Part shown: positions 54,557 to 64,000 of the stretch, piece by piece | Layout of the letters: the number at the start of each line of letters is the position of its first letter | Numbering within the stretch: position 1 is the first letter of the stretch | Source: Novosphingobium sp. G106 | GTDB taxonomy: Bacteria > Pseudomonadota > Alphaproteobacteria > Sphingomonadales > Sphingomonadaceae | Length of the DNA stretch: 64,000 bases | Reading direction: 5' to 3' | Assembly (NCBI RefSeq): GCF_019075875.1 | Contig: NZ_JAHOOZ010000001.1 | Coordinates: 4,154,001 to 4,218,000 of the forward strand | Notes under the pieces: generated by a model | What the model saw: only the letters and a program-made list of their open reading frames with translations | Databases searched by the model: none | What the model was told of the DNA's origin: nothing | Made by a program: the position numbers and the translations under genes

Positions 54557-55545
54557 CCCAGCTTCGCGGCCAGCTCCCTGAGGTCTGCCTCGGGCCGCGC
54601 ACCGTAGTGCGAGATCACTTCGGCGGCGCAGACCGCGCCGAGCTTGAGGCTCTGCGCGAGCGGATAGCCGCGGACGTGGCCGAAGAGGAAGCCGGCGGCG
54701 AAGAGATCGCCCGCGCCGGTAGTGTCGACCACCTTGGCGATCGGCTCGGCCGGGACTTCGGCGCGCTCGGTGCCCGCCACCGCGACCGCGCCCTCGGCAC
54801 CGCGCGTAACAACGAGCAGCGGCACCTGGCTCGCCAGCGCAGCCACGCCAGCGTCGAAGTTCGCCTCGCCCGTCAGCGCGGCGAGTTCGTCCTGGTTGGC
54901 AAAGAGGATGTCGATCTCGCCGGCGGCGATCAGCTTGCGGAAATCGTCGCCGTGGCGCGAGATAACGAATGCGTCGGACAGCGTGAAGGCCACCTTGCGC
55001 CCGGCGCCTTTCGCAGCGCTGATCGCCTTGCGCATCGCAGCGCGCGGCTCTTCAGGATCCCAGAGGTAGCCTTCGAGATAGAGCACCGCTGCGCTGGCGA
55101 TCGTGCTTTCGTCGAGCGCGGCGGCGGGCAGGAACTGCGAGGCGCCGAGGTAGGTGTTCATCGTCCGCTGGCCGTCTGGCGAGACGAAGATCAGGCAACG
55201 CGCCGTCGGCGGATCGCCCGCACGTGCCGGGGTTCCGAACGCGATACCGCCGGCGCGGATGTCATGCGCAAAAACCTCGCCGAGCTGGTCGTCGGCGACC
55301 TGGCCGATGAAAGCGCAGCTGGCGCCGAGCGCGGCAAGGCCGGCGAGCGTATTTGCAGCGGAACCACCCGAAATCTCGCGCGCCGGTCCCATCGCCTCGT
55401 AGAGCTCGCGCGCCCGGTCAGTGTCGACCAGAGTCATGCCGCCGCGGACGAGGCCGAGTTGCTCGATCGCTTCGTCCGAACTGGGCGCCATGACATCGAC
55501 GATGGCGTTGCCGATGGCGATGACGTCTAGGGAAGGCTGGGACAT
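54553..55545 (-). CDS. PfkB-family kinase, adenosine kinase type
   Basis: 330 residues. Early [45 protein letters not shown], and the catalytic [18 protein letters not shown] with the base Asp. This set matches the alphaproteobacterial 'adenosine kinase' group of ribokinase-like enzymes, converting adenosine to AMP. Substrate is inferred from similarity in memory only. Next to purD, consistent with purine metabolism. Confidence 0.87.
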   Translation of the reverse strand: MSQPSLDVIAIGNAIVDVMAPSSDEAIEQLGLVRGGMTLVDTDRARELYEAMGPAREISGGSAANTLAGLAALGASCAFIGQVADDQLGEVFAHDIRAGGIAFGTPARAGDPPTARCLIFVSPDGQRTMNTYLGASQFLPAAALDESTIASAAVLYLEGYLWDPEEPRAAMRKAISAAKGAGRKVAFTLSDAFVISRHGDDFRKLIAAGEIDILFANQDELAALTGEANFDAGVAALASQVPLLVVTRGAEGAVAVAGTERAEVPAEPIAKVVDTTGAGDLFAAGFLFGHVRGYPLAQSLKLGAVCAAEVISHYGARPEADLRELAAKLG

Positions 55546-55657
55546 CGGCGATTTCCTGCGTTGGTATGTTCAGCGGCGGCGCCTAGCGGTCAGCGCTCCT
55601 GATCACAAGGCCCGTTGGCGTTGACATGGCCCGCCGCCCAAGCGATGCCGCTCGGCA

Positions 55658-56101
55658 ATGCGTAACTTTGCGACATTCCCGCTGGTCATGGCTCTGGCCG
55701 TGGTGCTCTCGGCCTGCAGCACGGCCGGAACCGCGCCGCGCACCGGCACGGCACCTCCGAAGAAGCCCGTCACCGTGCGCCAGAACAAGCCGCGCCAGGC
55801 CGTCCGGCAGCCGATCACCCGGCCGCCGCCGGTGGCGCAGGTGCTGCAGCTCCCCGGGCTCGAAGGCGTGATCGGGCGAAACTCGGCCGAGCTCACTCGC
55901 CAGTTCGGCACGCCCCGGCTCGACGTCCTGGAAGGCGATGCGCGCAAGCTGCAGTTCACGGGCACGGCCTGCGTGCTCGACATCTATCTCTATCCGAGTA
56001 CCCCGGGCCGCGAGCCGCAGGCAACCTATGTCGACGCCCGCCGCGCCGACGGCCGCGACGTCGATCGCGCCGCCTGCATCCAGGCACTGAGAAAGCCGTA
56101 A
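55658..56101 (+). CDS. Hypothetical lipoprotein
   Basis: 147 residues. Signal with lipobox LSAC (17-20), a Pro/Arg/Lys-rich linker to about 65, then a compact domain VIGRNSAELTRQFGTPRLDV and KLQFTGTACVLDIYLYP with two Cys that could pair. The second part resembles the SmpA/BamE-like 'GxxxxxLxxxFGxP' fold. Family not named with confidence. 58 bp before the next gene. Confidence 0.65.
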   Translation: MRNFATFPLVMALAVVLSACSTAGTAPRTGTAPPKKPVTVRQNKPRQAVRQPITRPPPVAQVLQLPGLEGVIGRNSAELTRQFGTPRLDVLEGDARKLQFTGTACVLDIYLYPSTPGREPQATYVDARRADGRDVDRAACIQALRKP

Positions 56102-56159
56102 CCCGAATTTAAGCTGATCGGCCGATAATCCCCGCGAAAAGGTTGGGGACATACGACCG

Positions 56160-57113
56160 ATGAGCATGCATTTCCGCGATCTCGCCGCGCAGGCCGCTGC
56201 CGACGGCATCATCTCGCCCGAGGAAATCCTGATCCTGCGCCGTGCCGGCTGGCAGGACGGCAAGATCGACATCGACGAGGCCGAAGCGATCTTCGCCGTC
56301 AACGACCGCATCGAAGACCATTCGCCCGAATGGGTCGACTTCTTCGTCGAGGCGCTGGCCGAATATGTCGTCAACGGCTCGGAGCCGCTCGGCTATGTCG
56401 ACGAGGCGAAGGCCGAATGGCTGATGGAGCACATCGACCGCGACGGCGCGGTCGAGACCATGGGCGAGCTCGAACTGCTGGTGAAGCTGTTCGAACGCGC
56501 CACCAGCGTTCCCGAGCAGCTTCGGACCTACGCCATCGCTCAGATCGAAAAAGCGGTACTCATCGGCGAAGGCCCGACCCGCTATGGGCAGGGGCTCAGC
56601 CTGGGCAATATCAACGACACCGAGGCAAAGCTGCTGCGCCGCCTGATCTTCGCACCCGCGAGCGACCGTCCGGCCGGGGTCAGCCGCGCCGAAGCAGAGC
56701 TGCTGTTCCACCTCAAGGATGCGACGCTGGGCGGCGCCAACAGCCCCGAATGGAAGCGCCTGTTCGTCCAGGGCGTCGGCAACTACCTGATGGCTTACAC
56801 CAGCTATGAACCGCTCTCGCGCGAGCGCGCGGCCGAGCTCGAGGAATTCATCAGCCGGCCGAGCGACGGCGTCGGTCGCTTCTTCGCGCGCATGGCCCAT
56901 TTCGACCTGCAATCGGGCTTCACCGGTGTGTTCGGCCGCAAGCCCATGCGTAACCGCGAGGCCGAAGAGGCCGTCGCTCAAGAAATCACGGGCGACGAGC
57001 GGTCCTGGCTCGATGCCCGGATCGACGCCGACCATCAGGTCGACGAGTACGAGCAGGCGCTGATGGATTTTCTGGCGGAAGAAGGCGGCAAGGAACCCTT
57101 GCTCAGACCGTGA
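56160..57113 (+). CDS. Unrecognised protein with internal repeats
   Basis: 317 residues, acidic and helical, no signal peptide. Two modules align by eye: IDIDEAEAIFAVNDRIEDHSPEWVDFFV (about 40) and VSRAEAELLFHLKDATLGGANSPEW (about 180), sharing AEAExxFxxxD...SPEWxxxFVxxxxxY. A third, DERSWLDARIDADHQVDEYEQAL, closes the chain. It resembles TerB-like or EF-hand-like helical repeats. The gene ends inside the suf operon's sufA 3' end (11-bp overlap). Function unknown. Confidence 0.65.
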   Translation: MSMHFRDLAAQAAADGIISPEEILILRRAGWQDGKIDIDEAEAIFAVNDRIEDHSPEWVDFFVEALAEYVVNGSEPLGYVDEAKAEWLMEHIDRDGAVETMGELELLVKLFERATSVPEQLRTYAIAQIEKAVLIGEGPTRYGQGLSLGNINDTEAKLLRRLIFAPASDRPAGVSRAEAELLFHLKDATLGGANSPEWKRLFVQGVGNYLMAYTSYEPLSRERAAELEEFISRPSDGVGRFFARMAHFDLQSGFTGVFGRKPMRNREAEEAVAQEITGDERSWLDARIDADHQVDEYEQALMDFLAEEGGKEPLLRP

Positions 57114-57462
57114 AGCTTTCGCCGCAGCCGCAGCTCCCCTTGGCGTTGGGGTTCTGGAAGGTGAAGCCGGCGGTGAAGTCGTCTTCTTCCCAGTCCATCG
57201 TCGAACCGATCAGGTAGAGCACGCTGGCGCCGTCGATGAAGAACAGGCCGCCCGGCGTTTCGATCCGCTCGTCGAAGGCATTGGCCTCGGTCACATAGTC
57301 GACAGAATAGGCCAGACCCGAGCAGCCGCGGCGCGGGGTCGAGAGCTTGACGCCGATCGCGTCCGCGGGTGCCTGGGCCATCAGCTTGGCGACGCGCGCT
57401 TCGGCAGCCGGGGTCAGGATGACCGCGGCGGGGCGTGCGCGTACTTTGGTTTCGCTACCCAT
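57103..57462 (-). CDS. sufA: A-type Fe-S carrier (HesB/IscA/SufA)
   Basis: 119 residues. The three ligand Cys are present: Cys47 in RRGCSGLAY and Cys111 and Cys113 in GSCGCGESF. A-type carriers deliver clusters made on SufBCD. ATG 57462 shares a base with the sufT stop. Last gene of the suf operon. Confidence 0.92.
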   Translation of the reverse strand: MGSETKVRARPAAVILTPAAEARVAKLMAQAPADAIGVKLSTPRRGCSGLAYSVDYVTEANAFDERIETPGGLFFIDGASVLYLIGSTMDWEEDDFTAGFTFQNPNAKGSCGCGESFTV

Positions 57463-57947
57463 TACAGCATTCCCAGTTCGAGCTTGGCCTCGTCGCTCAT
57501 CGACGACATGTCCCACGGCGGGTCCCAGACGAGATTGACTTCGGCATCGCGCACGCCGGGAACCGCGCTGACGCGCAGTTCGACTTCGCCCGGCATCGAT
57601 TCCGCCACCGGGCAATGCGGCGTGGTCAGCGTCATAGTCACCTTGACCTCGCCGTCATCAGTGACGTCGACGCCGTAGATCAGGCCGAGGTCGTAGATGT
57701 TGACCGGGATCTCGGGGTCGAAGATTTCCTTCAGCGCCGAGACGACGCCGTCGTAGATCGCCCCGCCGGGTTCGCCTTCAGCTGCGCCCTGCGGCTTTTC
57801 CGCGAGGAAGCCTTCGAGATAATCACGCTTGCGAGAGAGCTTGGCGCCAGGAGTCTCAGGAGCCGTCTCGATATCCTCGACACGCGCACGCGGCGGCGGC
57901 GTCACGCTCTCGACTTCTTCCACGGTGAACTTGGTCTCTTCACTCAT
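57462..57947 (-). CDS. sufT: SUF system Fe-S assembly protein SufT
   Basis: 161 residues. A variable, charged N-terminus (1-70) precedes the DUF59/MIP18 domain: LKEIFDPEIPVNIYDLGLIY, VTMTLTTPHCPVAESMPG with the conserved Cys, and VNLVWDPPWDMSSMS. Helps Fe-S maturation under demand. ATGA overlap with sufS. Confidence 0.92.
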   Translation of the reverse strand: MSEETKFTVEEVESVTPPPRARVEDIETAPETPGAKLSRKRDYLEGFLAEKPQGAAEGEPGGAIYDGVVSALKEIFDPEIPVNIYDLGLIYGVDVTDDGEVKVTMTLTTPHCPVAESMPGEVELRVSAVPGVRDAEVNLVWDPPWDMSSMSDEAKLELGML

Positions 57948-59161
57948 CCGAAGATCCTCTTGGTCCTCTCGATGCCGCGCAGGAGCGCGGCAATATCGCT
58001 TTCGTCGCTATAGATGCCGAAGCTGGCCCGCGCCGTCGCCGGCACGCCGAGCCAGTCCATCAACGGCTGCGCGCAATGATGCCCGGCGCGGATCGCCACG
58101 CCTTCCTCGTCCAATATGGTGCCGAGGTCGTGCGGATGCACCCCGTCGAGCGCGAAGGAGACGATGCCGGCCGATTGCTCGGGACCGAACACGGTCACCG
58201 AATTGAGCCGGCGCAGTTGGTCGCGCGCCTGCGCGGTCAGCGCCATTTCGTGCGCCGAGATCGCCTCGATGCCGATCGCCTCAACGTAATCGACCGCCGC
58301 AGCGAAGCCGATCGCCTCGATGATCGCCGGGGTGCCAGCCTCGAACCGCGCGGGCGGCGGGGCATAGGTCGTGCGCTCGAAGGTCACGCGGTCGATCATC
58401 GCGCCACCGCCGTGCCAGGGGGGCATCGATTCGAGAATCTCCGCCCGCGCCCAGAGTGCTCCGATGCCCGTAGGCCCGTAGAGCTTGTGCGCTGAAAAGA
58501 CGTAGAAATCCGCGCCCATCGCCGCGACATCGACCGGTAACCTGGGAACCGCCTGACAGCCGTCGACCAGCACCTTCGCGCCGACCCGGTGCGCCAAAGC
58601 GACGGCATGTTCCACGTGGAGCATCGAGCCGAGCACGTTCGAGACATGGGCGAGCGATACCAGCTTGTGCGCCGGCGTCAGCAAGCGCTCGGCCGCGGCC
58701 AGGTCGATCAGGCCATCGGGCGTCAGCGGGCAGACGTCGATCTCGACGCCGGTGCGGTCGCGCAGTAGCTGCCACGGGATGATGTTGGCGTGATGCTCGA
58801 GCGTCGACAGCAGGATACGGTCGCCGGCCTTGAGATGGGTGTTGCCCCACGAGTGCGCGACGAGATTGATCGCCTCGGTCGCGCCGCGGGTGAAGACCAG
58901 CTCGTGCTCGGGCGCGCCGATGAAGGCCGCGATCCGGCGCCGCGCCGCCTCGTAGGCCAAGGTCATGTCGGCCGAACGCGCATAGACGCCGCGGTGGACC
59001 GTGGCGTAGTCGGCGCCCATCGCGCGGACGGTAGCGTCGATCACCGCCTGCGGCTTCTGCGCCGTGGCGGCCGTGTCGAGGTAGTGCCAGGGGCTGCCGT
59101 CGGCCATCACCAGGCCGGGGAAATCCTGACGTACGGAGCGGATGGGAGTAGCCACGTTCAC
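57944..59161 (-). CDS. sufS: Cysteine desulfurase SufS
   Basis: 405 residues, class V PLP fold. HYLDTAATAQKPQAVID, HRGVYARSADMTLAYEAARR, PLP-Lys in VFSAHKLYGPTGIG, active-site Cys in IRAGHHCAQPL. Releases sulfur from cysteine for SufBCD. GTG 59161 overlaps the sufD stop (GTGA); GTG 59155 is the alternative. No sufE gene is adjacent in this window. Confidence 0.93.
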   Translation of the reverse strand: MNVATPIRSVRQDFPGLVMADGSPWHYLDTAATAQKPQAVIDATVRAMGADYATVHRGVYARSADMTLAYEAARRRIAAFIGAPEHELVFTRGATEAINLVAHSWGNTHLKAGDRILLSTLEHHANIIPWQLLRDRTGVEIDVCPLTPDGLIDLAAAERLLTPAHKLVSLAHVSNVLGSMLHVEHAVALAHRVGAKVLVDGCQAVPRLPVDVAAMGADFYVFSAHKLYGPTGIGALWARAEILESMPPWHGGGAMIDRVTFERTTYAPPPARFEAGTPAIIEAIGFAAAVDYVEAIGIEAISAHEMALTAQARDQLRRLNSVTVFGPEQSAGIVSFALDGVHPHDLGTILDEEGVAIRAGHHCAQPLMDWLGVPATARASFGIYSDESDIAALLRGIERTKRIFG

Positions 59162-59895
59162 AGCATCGCCTCCAGCCGCAATAGCGCCGCCTGGGTCAGG
59201 CTCTCCTCGTCGGCCGCGCCGGTGAAGGCCTCGGCGATGAAGGCTTGGAGCATCAGCTGCTTGGCTTCGGGCGGAGTCAGGCCGCGCGACTGCAGATAGA
59301 ACAGGCCCATCGCATCGAGCTCGCCCACCGCGCAGCCGTGTGCGCACTTGACGTCGTCGGCGTAGATTTCGAGTTCGGGCTTGGCATTGGCCGTCGCGGT
59401 CCGATCGAGCAGCATCGCCCGCACCGACTGCTCGGCATCGGTCCCATCGCTGCCGCGTGCGACCGCGACCTTGCCGAGATAGGTGCCCACGGCCTGGTTG
59501 CCGAGCACCGAGCGCACCACCTGCCGGCTGACCGCGTTGGGCGCCTCGTGGCTGACTTCGGTGACGATCTCCAGCGTCTGCGCGCCCGAACCGAGCTGCG
59601 CGGCGCCGAGCGTGAACGATGCCCCCTCGCCCAGCCGCGCTTCCACCGCAATGCGGCCGAAAACGTTGCCAGCATTTAGAATGCGCAAGTCGAAAGCCGC
59701 CCCGGCCTCCACTTCGATCACCAGATGCCGCGCGACAGCGGCCTCACCCTGCTCGACGACGCTCAGCGATGTGTTCTGCCCGCTCGGCACGAGAATTTCC
59801 TCGCGCGCAACCGGCCATACGCCCGCCAGCGCATCGATATCCGAATAACGGAACGCTTCGCTCTTGCGCGTCGGAAGGGGCGCGAGTTCGCTCAC
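59158..59895 (-). CDS. sufD: Fe-S scaffold component SufD
   Basis: 245 residues, shorter than E. coli SufD (about 420), as in sphingomonads. KSEAFRYSDIDAL at the start, YADDVKCAHGCAVGELDAMG and FYLQSRGLTPPEAKQLMLQA near the end are the conserved SufBD core. GTG start overlaps the sufC stop. Forms SufBC2D with its neighbours. Confidence 0.92.
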   Translation of the reverse strand: MSELAPLPTRKSEAFRYSDIDALAGVWPVAREEILVPSGQNTSLSVVEQGEAAVARHLVIEVEAGAAFDLRILNAGNVFGRIAVEARLGEGASFTLGAAQLGSGAQTLEIVTEVSHEAPNAVSRQVVRSVLGNQAVGTYLGKVAVARGSDGTDAEQSVRAMLLDRTATANAKPELEIYADDVKCAHGCAVGELDAMGLFYLQSRGLTPPEAKQLMLQAFIAEAFTGAADEESLTQAALLRLEAML

Positions 59896-60638
59896 GCCAC
59901 CGCCTCGTAGCCTTCTTCTTCCAGCTGAAGCGCCAGCTCGGGACCGCCAGTCTTGACGATGCGGCCGCCGGCGAGGACGTGGACCTTGTCGGGCTTCACG
60001 TAGTCGAGCAGCCGCTGGTAGTGGGTGATGAGCAGCACGCCCTTGTTCGGCTTGCGCATGATCGCGTTGATCCCCTCGCCGACGATGCGCAGGGCATCGA
60101 TGTCGAGGCCCGAATCGGTCTCGTCGAGCACGGCGAACTTGGGATCGAGGATGCCCATCTGGACCATCTCGGCGCGCTTCTTCTCGCCGCCCGAGAAGCC
60201 GACGTTCACCGGGCGCTTGAGCATGTCCATGTCCATGCGCAGCAGCGCTGCCTTCTCCTTGGCGAGCTTGAGGAATTCACCGCCCGACAGCGGCTCCTCA
60301 CCGCGCCCGCGGCGCTGGGCATTGGCCGCCTCGCGCAGGAACTGGACGAAGGAGACGCCAGGAATCTCGACCGGATACTGGAAGCCGAGGAACAAGCCGG
60401 CGGCAGCGCGTTCGTAGGGTTCGAGCGCGAGCAGGTCCTGTCCGGCGAAATCCACCGAGCCGCCGGTCACAGCGTAGCCGGGCCGGCCGCCGAGCGTGTA
60501 GCCGAGCGTCGACTTGCCCGCACCGTTGGGCCCCATGATCGCGTGAATCTCACCCGCATTCACGGTGAGCGAAAGGCCCTTGAGGATCAGCTTGTCGGCG
60601 ACGGTGGCCTGGAGGTTGTCAATCTTGAGCATGGTCAT
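59892..60638 (-). CDS. sufC: Fe-S assembly ATPase SufC
   Basis: 248 residues. Walker A GPNGAGKST (36-44), Q-loop FQYPVEIPGVS, signature FSGGEKKR, Walker B FAVLDETDSGLD, and the switch His in LITHYQRLL. Drives SufBC2D. ATG 60638 or 60632. It begins 2 nt after the DUF559 gene's stop. Confidence 0.94.
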   Translation of the reverse strand: MTMLKIDNLQATVADKLILKGLSLTVNAGEIHAIMGPNGAGKSTLGYTLGGRPGYAVTGGSVDFAGQDLLALEPYERAAAGLFLGFQYPVEIPGVSFVQFLREAANAQRRGRGEEPLSGGEFLKLAKEKAALLRMDMDMLKRPVNVGFSGGEKKRAEMVQMGILDPKFAVLDETDSGLDIDALRIVGEGINAIMRKPNKGVLLITHYQRLLDYVKPDKVHVLAGGRIVKTGGPELALQLEEEGYEAVA

Positions 60639-60640
60639 CT

Positions 60641-61129
60641 CTAGTAATCCCGCCGTGCGCGGCCGGGGTTGGCGGGCCGCGGGCGGGCGCGGCGTTCGTC
60701 GTAGTTCTTCTTCATTTCGGCTACGATCGCCTGGACGACGCCAGCCGTATCGTCGCGCACCTGCGCCGCGGGATAGCGCAGCACCTTGATGCCGACTTCA
60801 GCAAGGCTGCGATCACGGCGACGGTCGATCTCGGCATTGGCATCGGGCTCGTCGATCTCGACCGCAAGCTTGAGCGAATGGCAGGCGAAATCGACGATCG
60901 CCGAGCCGATCACCACCTGGCGGCGGAACCGGTACTTGCCGAGTTCGGCGGCGACGAGCGCCTCGGCCAGCAGCACCTGCGCCTCGGTCGGGTTGCGCCG
61001 CATCTCGCGCGCGGTGTCGTGCAGCGTATCGAGCCGCGATTCGGCAATGTTCCAGCCGCGGCCCTTCTTTTGCAGGGCCGGGGCTTCGGTACGCTCCTCG
61101 GGCGGACGGACGGTGAGAGTCTTCTTCAA
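60641..61129 (-). CDS. DUF559 nuclease-fold protein inside the suf operon
   Basis: 162 residues. MRRNPTEAQVLLAEAL, YRFRRQVVIGSAIVDFACHS, LAVEIDEPDANAEIDRRRDR, and VLRYPAAQV form the Vsr-like PD-(D/E)xK fold of DUF559, with Asp in IVDF and Glu in VEID as likely metal ligands. TTG 61129 overlaps the upstream TGA (TTGA), a coupled start; no ATG fits. Role unknown. The gene separates sufB from sufC. Confidence 0.78.
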   Translation of the reverse strand: MKKTLTVRPPEERTEAPALQKKGRGWNIAESRLDTLHDTAREMRRNPTEAQVLLAEALVAAELGKYRFRRQVVIGSAIVDFACHSLKLAVEIDEPDANAEIDRRRDRSLAEVGIKVLRYPAAQVRDDTAGVVQAIVAEMKKNYDERRARPRPANPGRARRDY

Positions 61130-61421
61130 AACCAAGCCTCGTTCATAGCCTTGAGAAAGGCCAATTCGGTCACTGGGAAGCCAGAAGCCGAACCAATCAC
61201 CGAATCTATGCCGCACTTAGGACACATGGCCGTCGCGCCGTCATCGATCCACTCTTCGACCAAAGCCGGAGCATAAGTTCGGCAGCAGTAAAAGCAGCCA
61301 GCTTCGTTACTTTGGCCGAGTTCATCGCGGTTTTCGCTGCAATGCGCGTGCGCTTCGCCGACCGGCCCACCATTCTTTTTGAAATCATTGATGCGCGAAA
61401 TCGCTTGATCGAAATCGTCAC

Positions 61422-61425
<4 letters not shown>
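61126..61425 (-). CDS. Small Zn-ribbon-like protein inside the suf operon
   Basis: 99 residues. Two Cys pairs, [11 protein letters not shown] and [13 protein letters not shown], around [10 protein letters not shown] suggest a zinc ribbon; the end [18 protein letters not shown] is shared with 'cytoplasmic protein' entries recalled from many bacteria. ATGA overlap with sufB. Not a known Suf component; Fe or Zn binding is inferred. Confidence 0.7.
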
Positions 61426-62899
<1,474 letters not shown>

Positions 62900-62903
<4 letters not shown>

Positions 62904-63331
62904 GATACGGTCTCGGGCGCGCGCTGCGCTACTTCGGCCAGCCGGGTCAGCGACACTTGCGCCAGGGCGCCGCGCAGCGCCTCGTTCACCAGCGGCCAAT
63001 GCGGCCGGACCATGCAGGACGATTCCAGCGTGCAGTCGTGCCGGCCATGCTCGACGCAGGCGGTCAGCGCGATGGGGCCTTCGACGGCTTCGACGATGTC
63101 CGCCAACGTGATCGCCGCCGCCGGCCGCGCGAGCTTGAGCCCGCCGCCGACACCGCGCGACGAGCGCAGCAGCCCCGCCGCGGTCAGCCGGCTGACCAGC
63201 TTCTGCACGGTCGGCGCCGGGACACCCGTCTCCTCGGCGAGCTGGGTCGCCGAAACGCGCGCACCGCCACAGTGCCGCGCAGCGGCGGCCATGGTGACGA
63301 CGGCATAGTCTGCCATGCTCGAAAGTCGCAT
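62900..63331 (-). CDS. Rrf2-family regulator of the suf operon
   Basis: 143 residues. Winged helix with [39 protein letters not shown] and [12 protein letters not shown]. Cys92, Cys100 and Cys106 ([14 protein letters not shown]) have IscR-like spacing for a [2Fe-2S] cluster. First gene of the operon, so Fe-S-dependent autoregulation is likely. Confidence 0.9.
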
Positions 63332-63451
63332 TTGAGAACCGTTCGCAAAATCGGAGTGATTCGTTCCGGTTTCACCTAAGAGCGGTTCGGTCGCATTTCA
63401 ACCGCTGCTTCGCAGCATTCCGTGGTTCAGCGGCGGTCTATCTGCTGCGGA

Positions 63452-63489
63452 CAAAAAAGAGGCGGCCTTCGGATGATCCGGAGGCCGCC
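63452..63489 (-). terminator. Terminator upstream of suf, end of a possible leader or small RNA
   Basis: On the minus strand GGCGGCCTCCGGAT pairs with ATCCGAAGGCCGCC, followed by T-C-TTTTTT. It sits 121 bp before the suf regulator and no gene precedes it within 150 bp, so it must end either an attenuated leader or a small RNA starting near 63600. The region 63332-63684 holds no protein gene I can support. ACACTATATTGTGT at 63610-63623 is a near-palindrome at the likely promoter. Confidence 0.65.
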
Positions 63490-63684
63490 GCAAAGTCGAG
63501 AACTCGCTGCAAATGCTACGAGCCCTTCGGGTCGCAGGGGTCGGATATGCCTGGCCTCCAACAAAAAATTGTACAAATGCGACACACTTCAACGGCTCAC
63601 CTCGTATTTACACTATATTGTGTTCGATATGGCCAATGGGCAACACATTGAGCTTTGCCTGTCGCAGGCGCTAAGGGCGCGAGG

Positions 63685-64000
63685 ATGGTCTATTCGCTCC
63701 TGCGCCCCGCCCTGTTCCGACTCGACGCCGAGCAAGCACACGGCCTTGCCTTGAACGCGCTGAAGCTGATGCCCGGCAGGCGCCACGCCCAACCGGGCGG
63801 CCCGCTGGCGGTGACGGTGGCCGGCATTGCGTTCCCCAACCCACTCGGCATGGCGGCTGGCTTCGACAAGGACGGGGAAGTGCCCGACGCGCTGCTCGGC
63901 CTGGGCTTTGGCTTCGCCGAGGCCGGCTCGATCACGCCGCTGCCGCAGGCGGGCAACCCGCGCCCGCGGCTGTTCCGCCTTGTCGAGGACCGCGCGGTGA
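63685..64000 (+). CDS. pyrD: Dihydroorotate dehydrogenase, 5' part
   Basis: Runs off the window after about 105 residues. [20 protein letters not shown], then [20 protein letters not shown] and [10 protein letters not shown] match class 2 (membrane-associated, quinone-linked) PyrD. The N-terminal helix before the barrel confirms class 2. It oxidises dihydroorotate in pyrimidine synthesis. GAGG precedes the ATG closely. Confidence 0.92.
   Translation, partial: MVYSLLRPALFRLDAEQAHGLALNALKLMPGRRHAQPGGPLAVTVAGIAFPNPLGMAAGFDKDGEVPDALLGLGFGFAEAGSITPLPQAGNPRPRLFRLVEDRAV

Noticed and set aside
60641..61129. DUF559 gene as part of a restriction or CRISPR system
   Set aside because: No methylase, Cas gene or repeat array is nearby; context is purely suf.
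63398..63592. 64-residue minus-strand frame
   Set aside because: It spans the terminator hairpin, has no family match and poor codon use.

Overview
The window comes from a GC-rich alphaproteobacterium, almost certainly of the Sphingomonadaceae (Novosphingobium/Sphingobium type). The strongest markers are serine palmitoyltransferase next to its acyl carrier protein (sphingolipid synthesis), DivK, a single-cysteine DksA, a PEPxxWA-CTERM protein, a large TonB-dependent receptor and a complete suf operon. Most of it is ordinary chromosome, densely packed, with many 4-bp ATGA/GTGA start-stop overlaps.

Layout. 1-2.8 kb: a decayed plasmid-like or island segment with a broken DUF932-like gene, a frameshifted acylphosphatase, an intact nucleotidyltransferase-HEPN fusion and a ParB-like gene lacking its core. 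2.9-4.1 kb: a YqaA-type membrane protein and a repeat-rich lipoprotein. 4.2-11.3 kb: an accessory catabolic cluster with an IclR regulator, a TauD/TfdA dioxygenase, an alpha/beta hydrolase, a SnoaL-like protein, a c'-type cytochrome, two sulfotransferases and a dihydrodipicolinate-reductase-like oxidoreductase. 11.2-13.0 kb: TerC and a PEP-CTERM protein. 13.1-14.9 kb: methionine salvage mtnB-mtnD-mtnC. 15.0-17.0 kb: spt, acp and a SnoaL-like protein. 17.1-31.5 kb: divK, DUF3572, HAD, RidA, GDPD, a FemAB-like acyltransferase, dksA, PilZ, an orphan substrate-binding protein, an SDR, arfB (frameshifted), an RluA-type synthase, an aminotransferase, a PabB-PabC fusion and a HerA-like ATPase. 31.5-39.4 kb: M1 aminopeptidase, an EF-hand/response-regulator/histidine-kinase operon, a BepA-like M48 protease and a DsbA-like protein.

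39.4-43.8 kb is the most unusual part. Two copies of a palindromic intergenic repeat bracket two divergent units: an operon of a TIR-transmembrane-YARHG protein with a SLOG-like/class III nucleotide cyclase fusion, and a LytS-LytTR two-component pair. The cyclase keeps its metal-binding and transition-state residues but, by eye, lacks both canonical purine-specificity residues. With the TIR catalytic Glu kept next door, this looks like a nucleotide-second-messenger signalling or defence module of a type I cannot match to a named system.

43.8-53.2 kb: nadC, an RNase T2, tadA, rpmB, a phytase-like esterase, a TonB receptor with a long nested hairpin in its 5' region, an M23 peptidase, DUF2093 and xseA. 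53.3-57.1 kb: purD, a PfkB-family kinase, a lipoprotein and an unrecognised repeat-containing protein. 57.1-63.3 kb: the suf operon (Rrf2 regulator, sufB, Zn-ribbon protein, DUF559 nuclease-fold protein, sufC, sufD, sufS, sufT, sufA), with two non-suf genes embedded and translationally coupled. The window ends inside pyrD. I saw no rRNA, tRNA, CRISPR array or insertion sequence.
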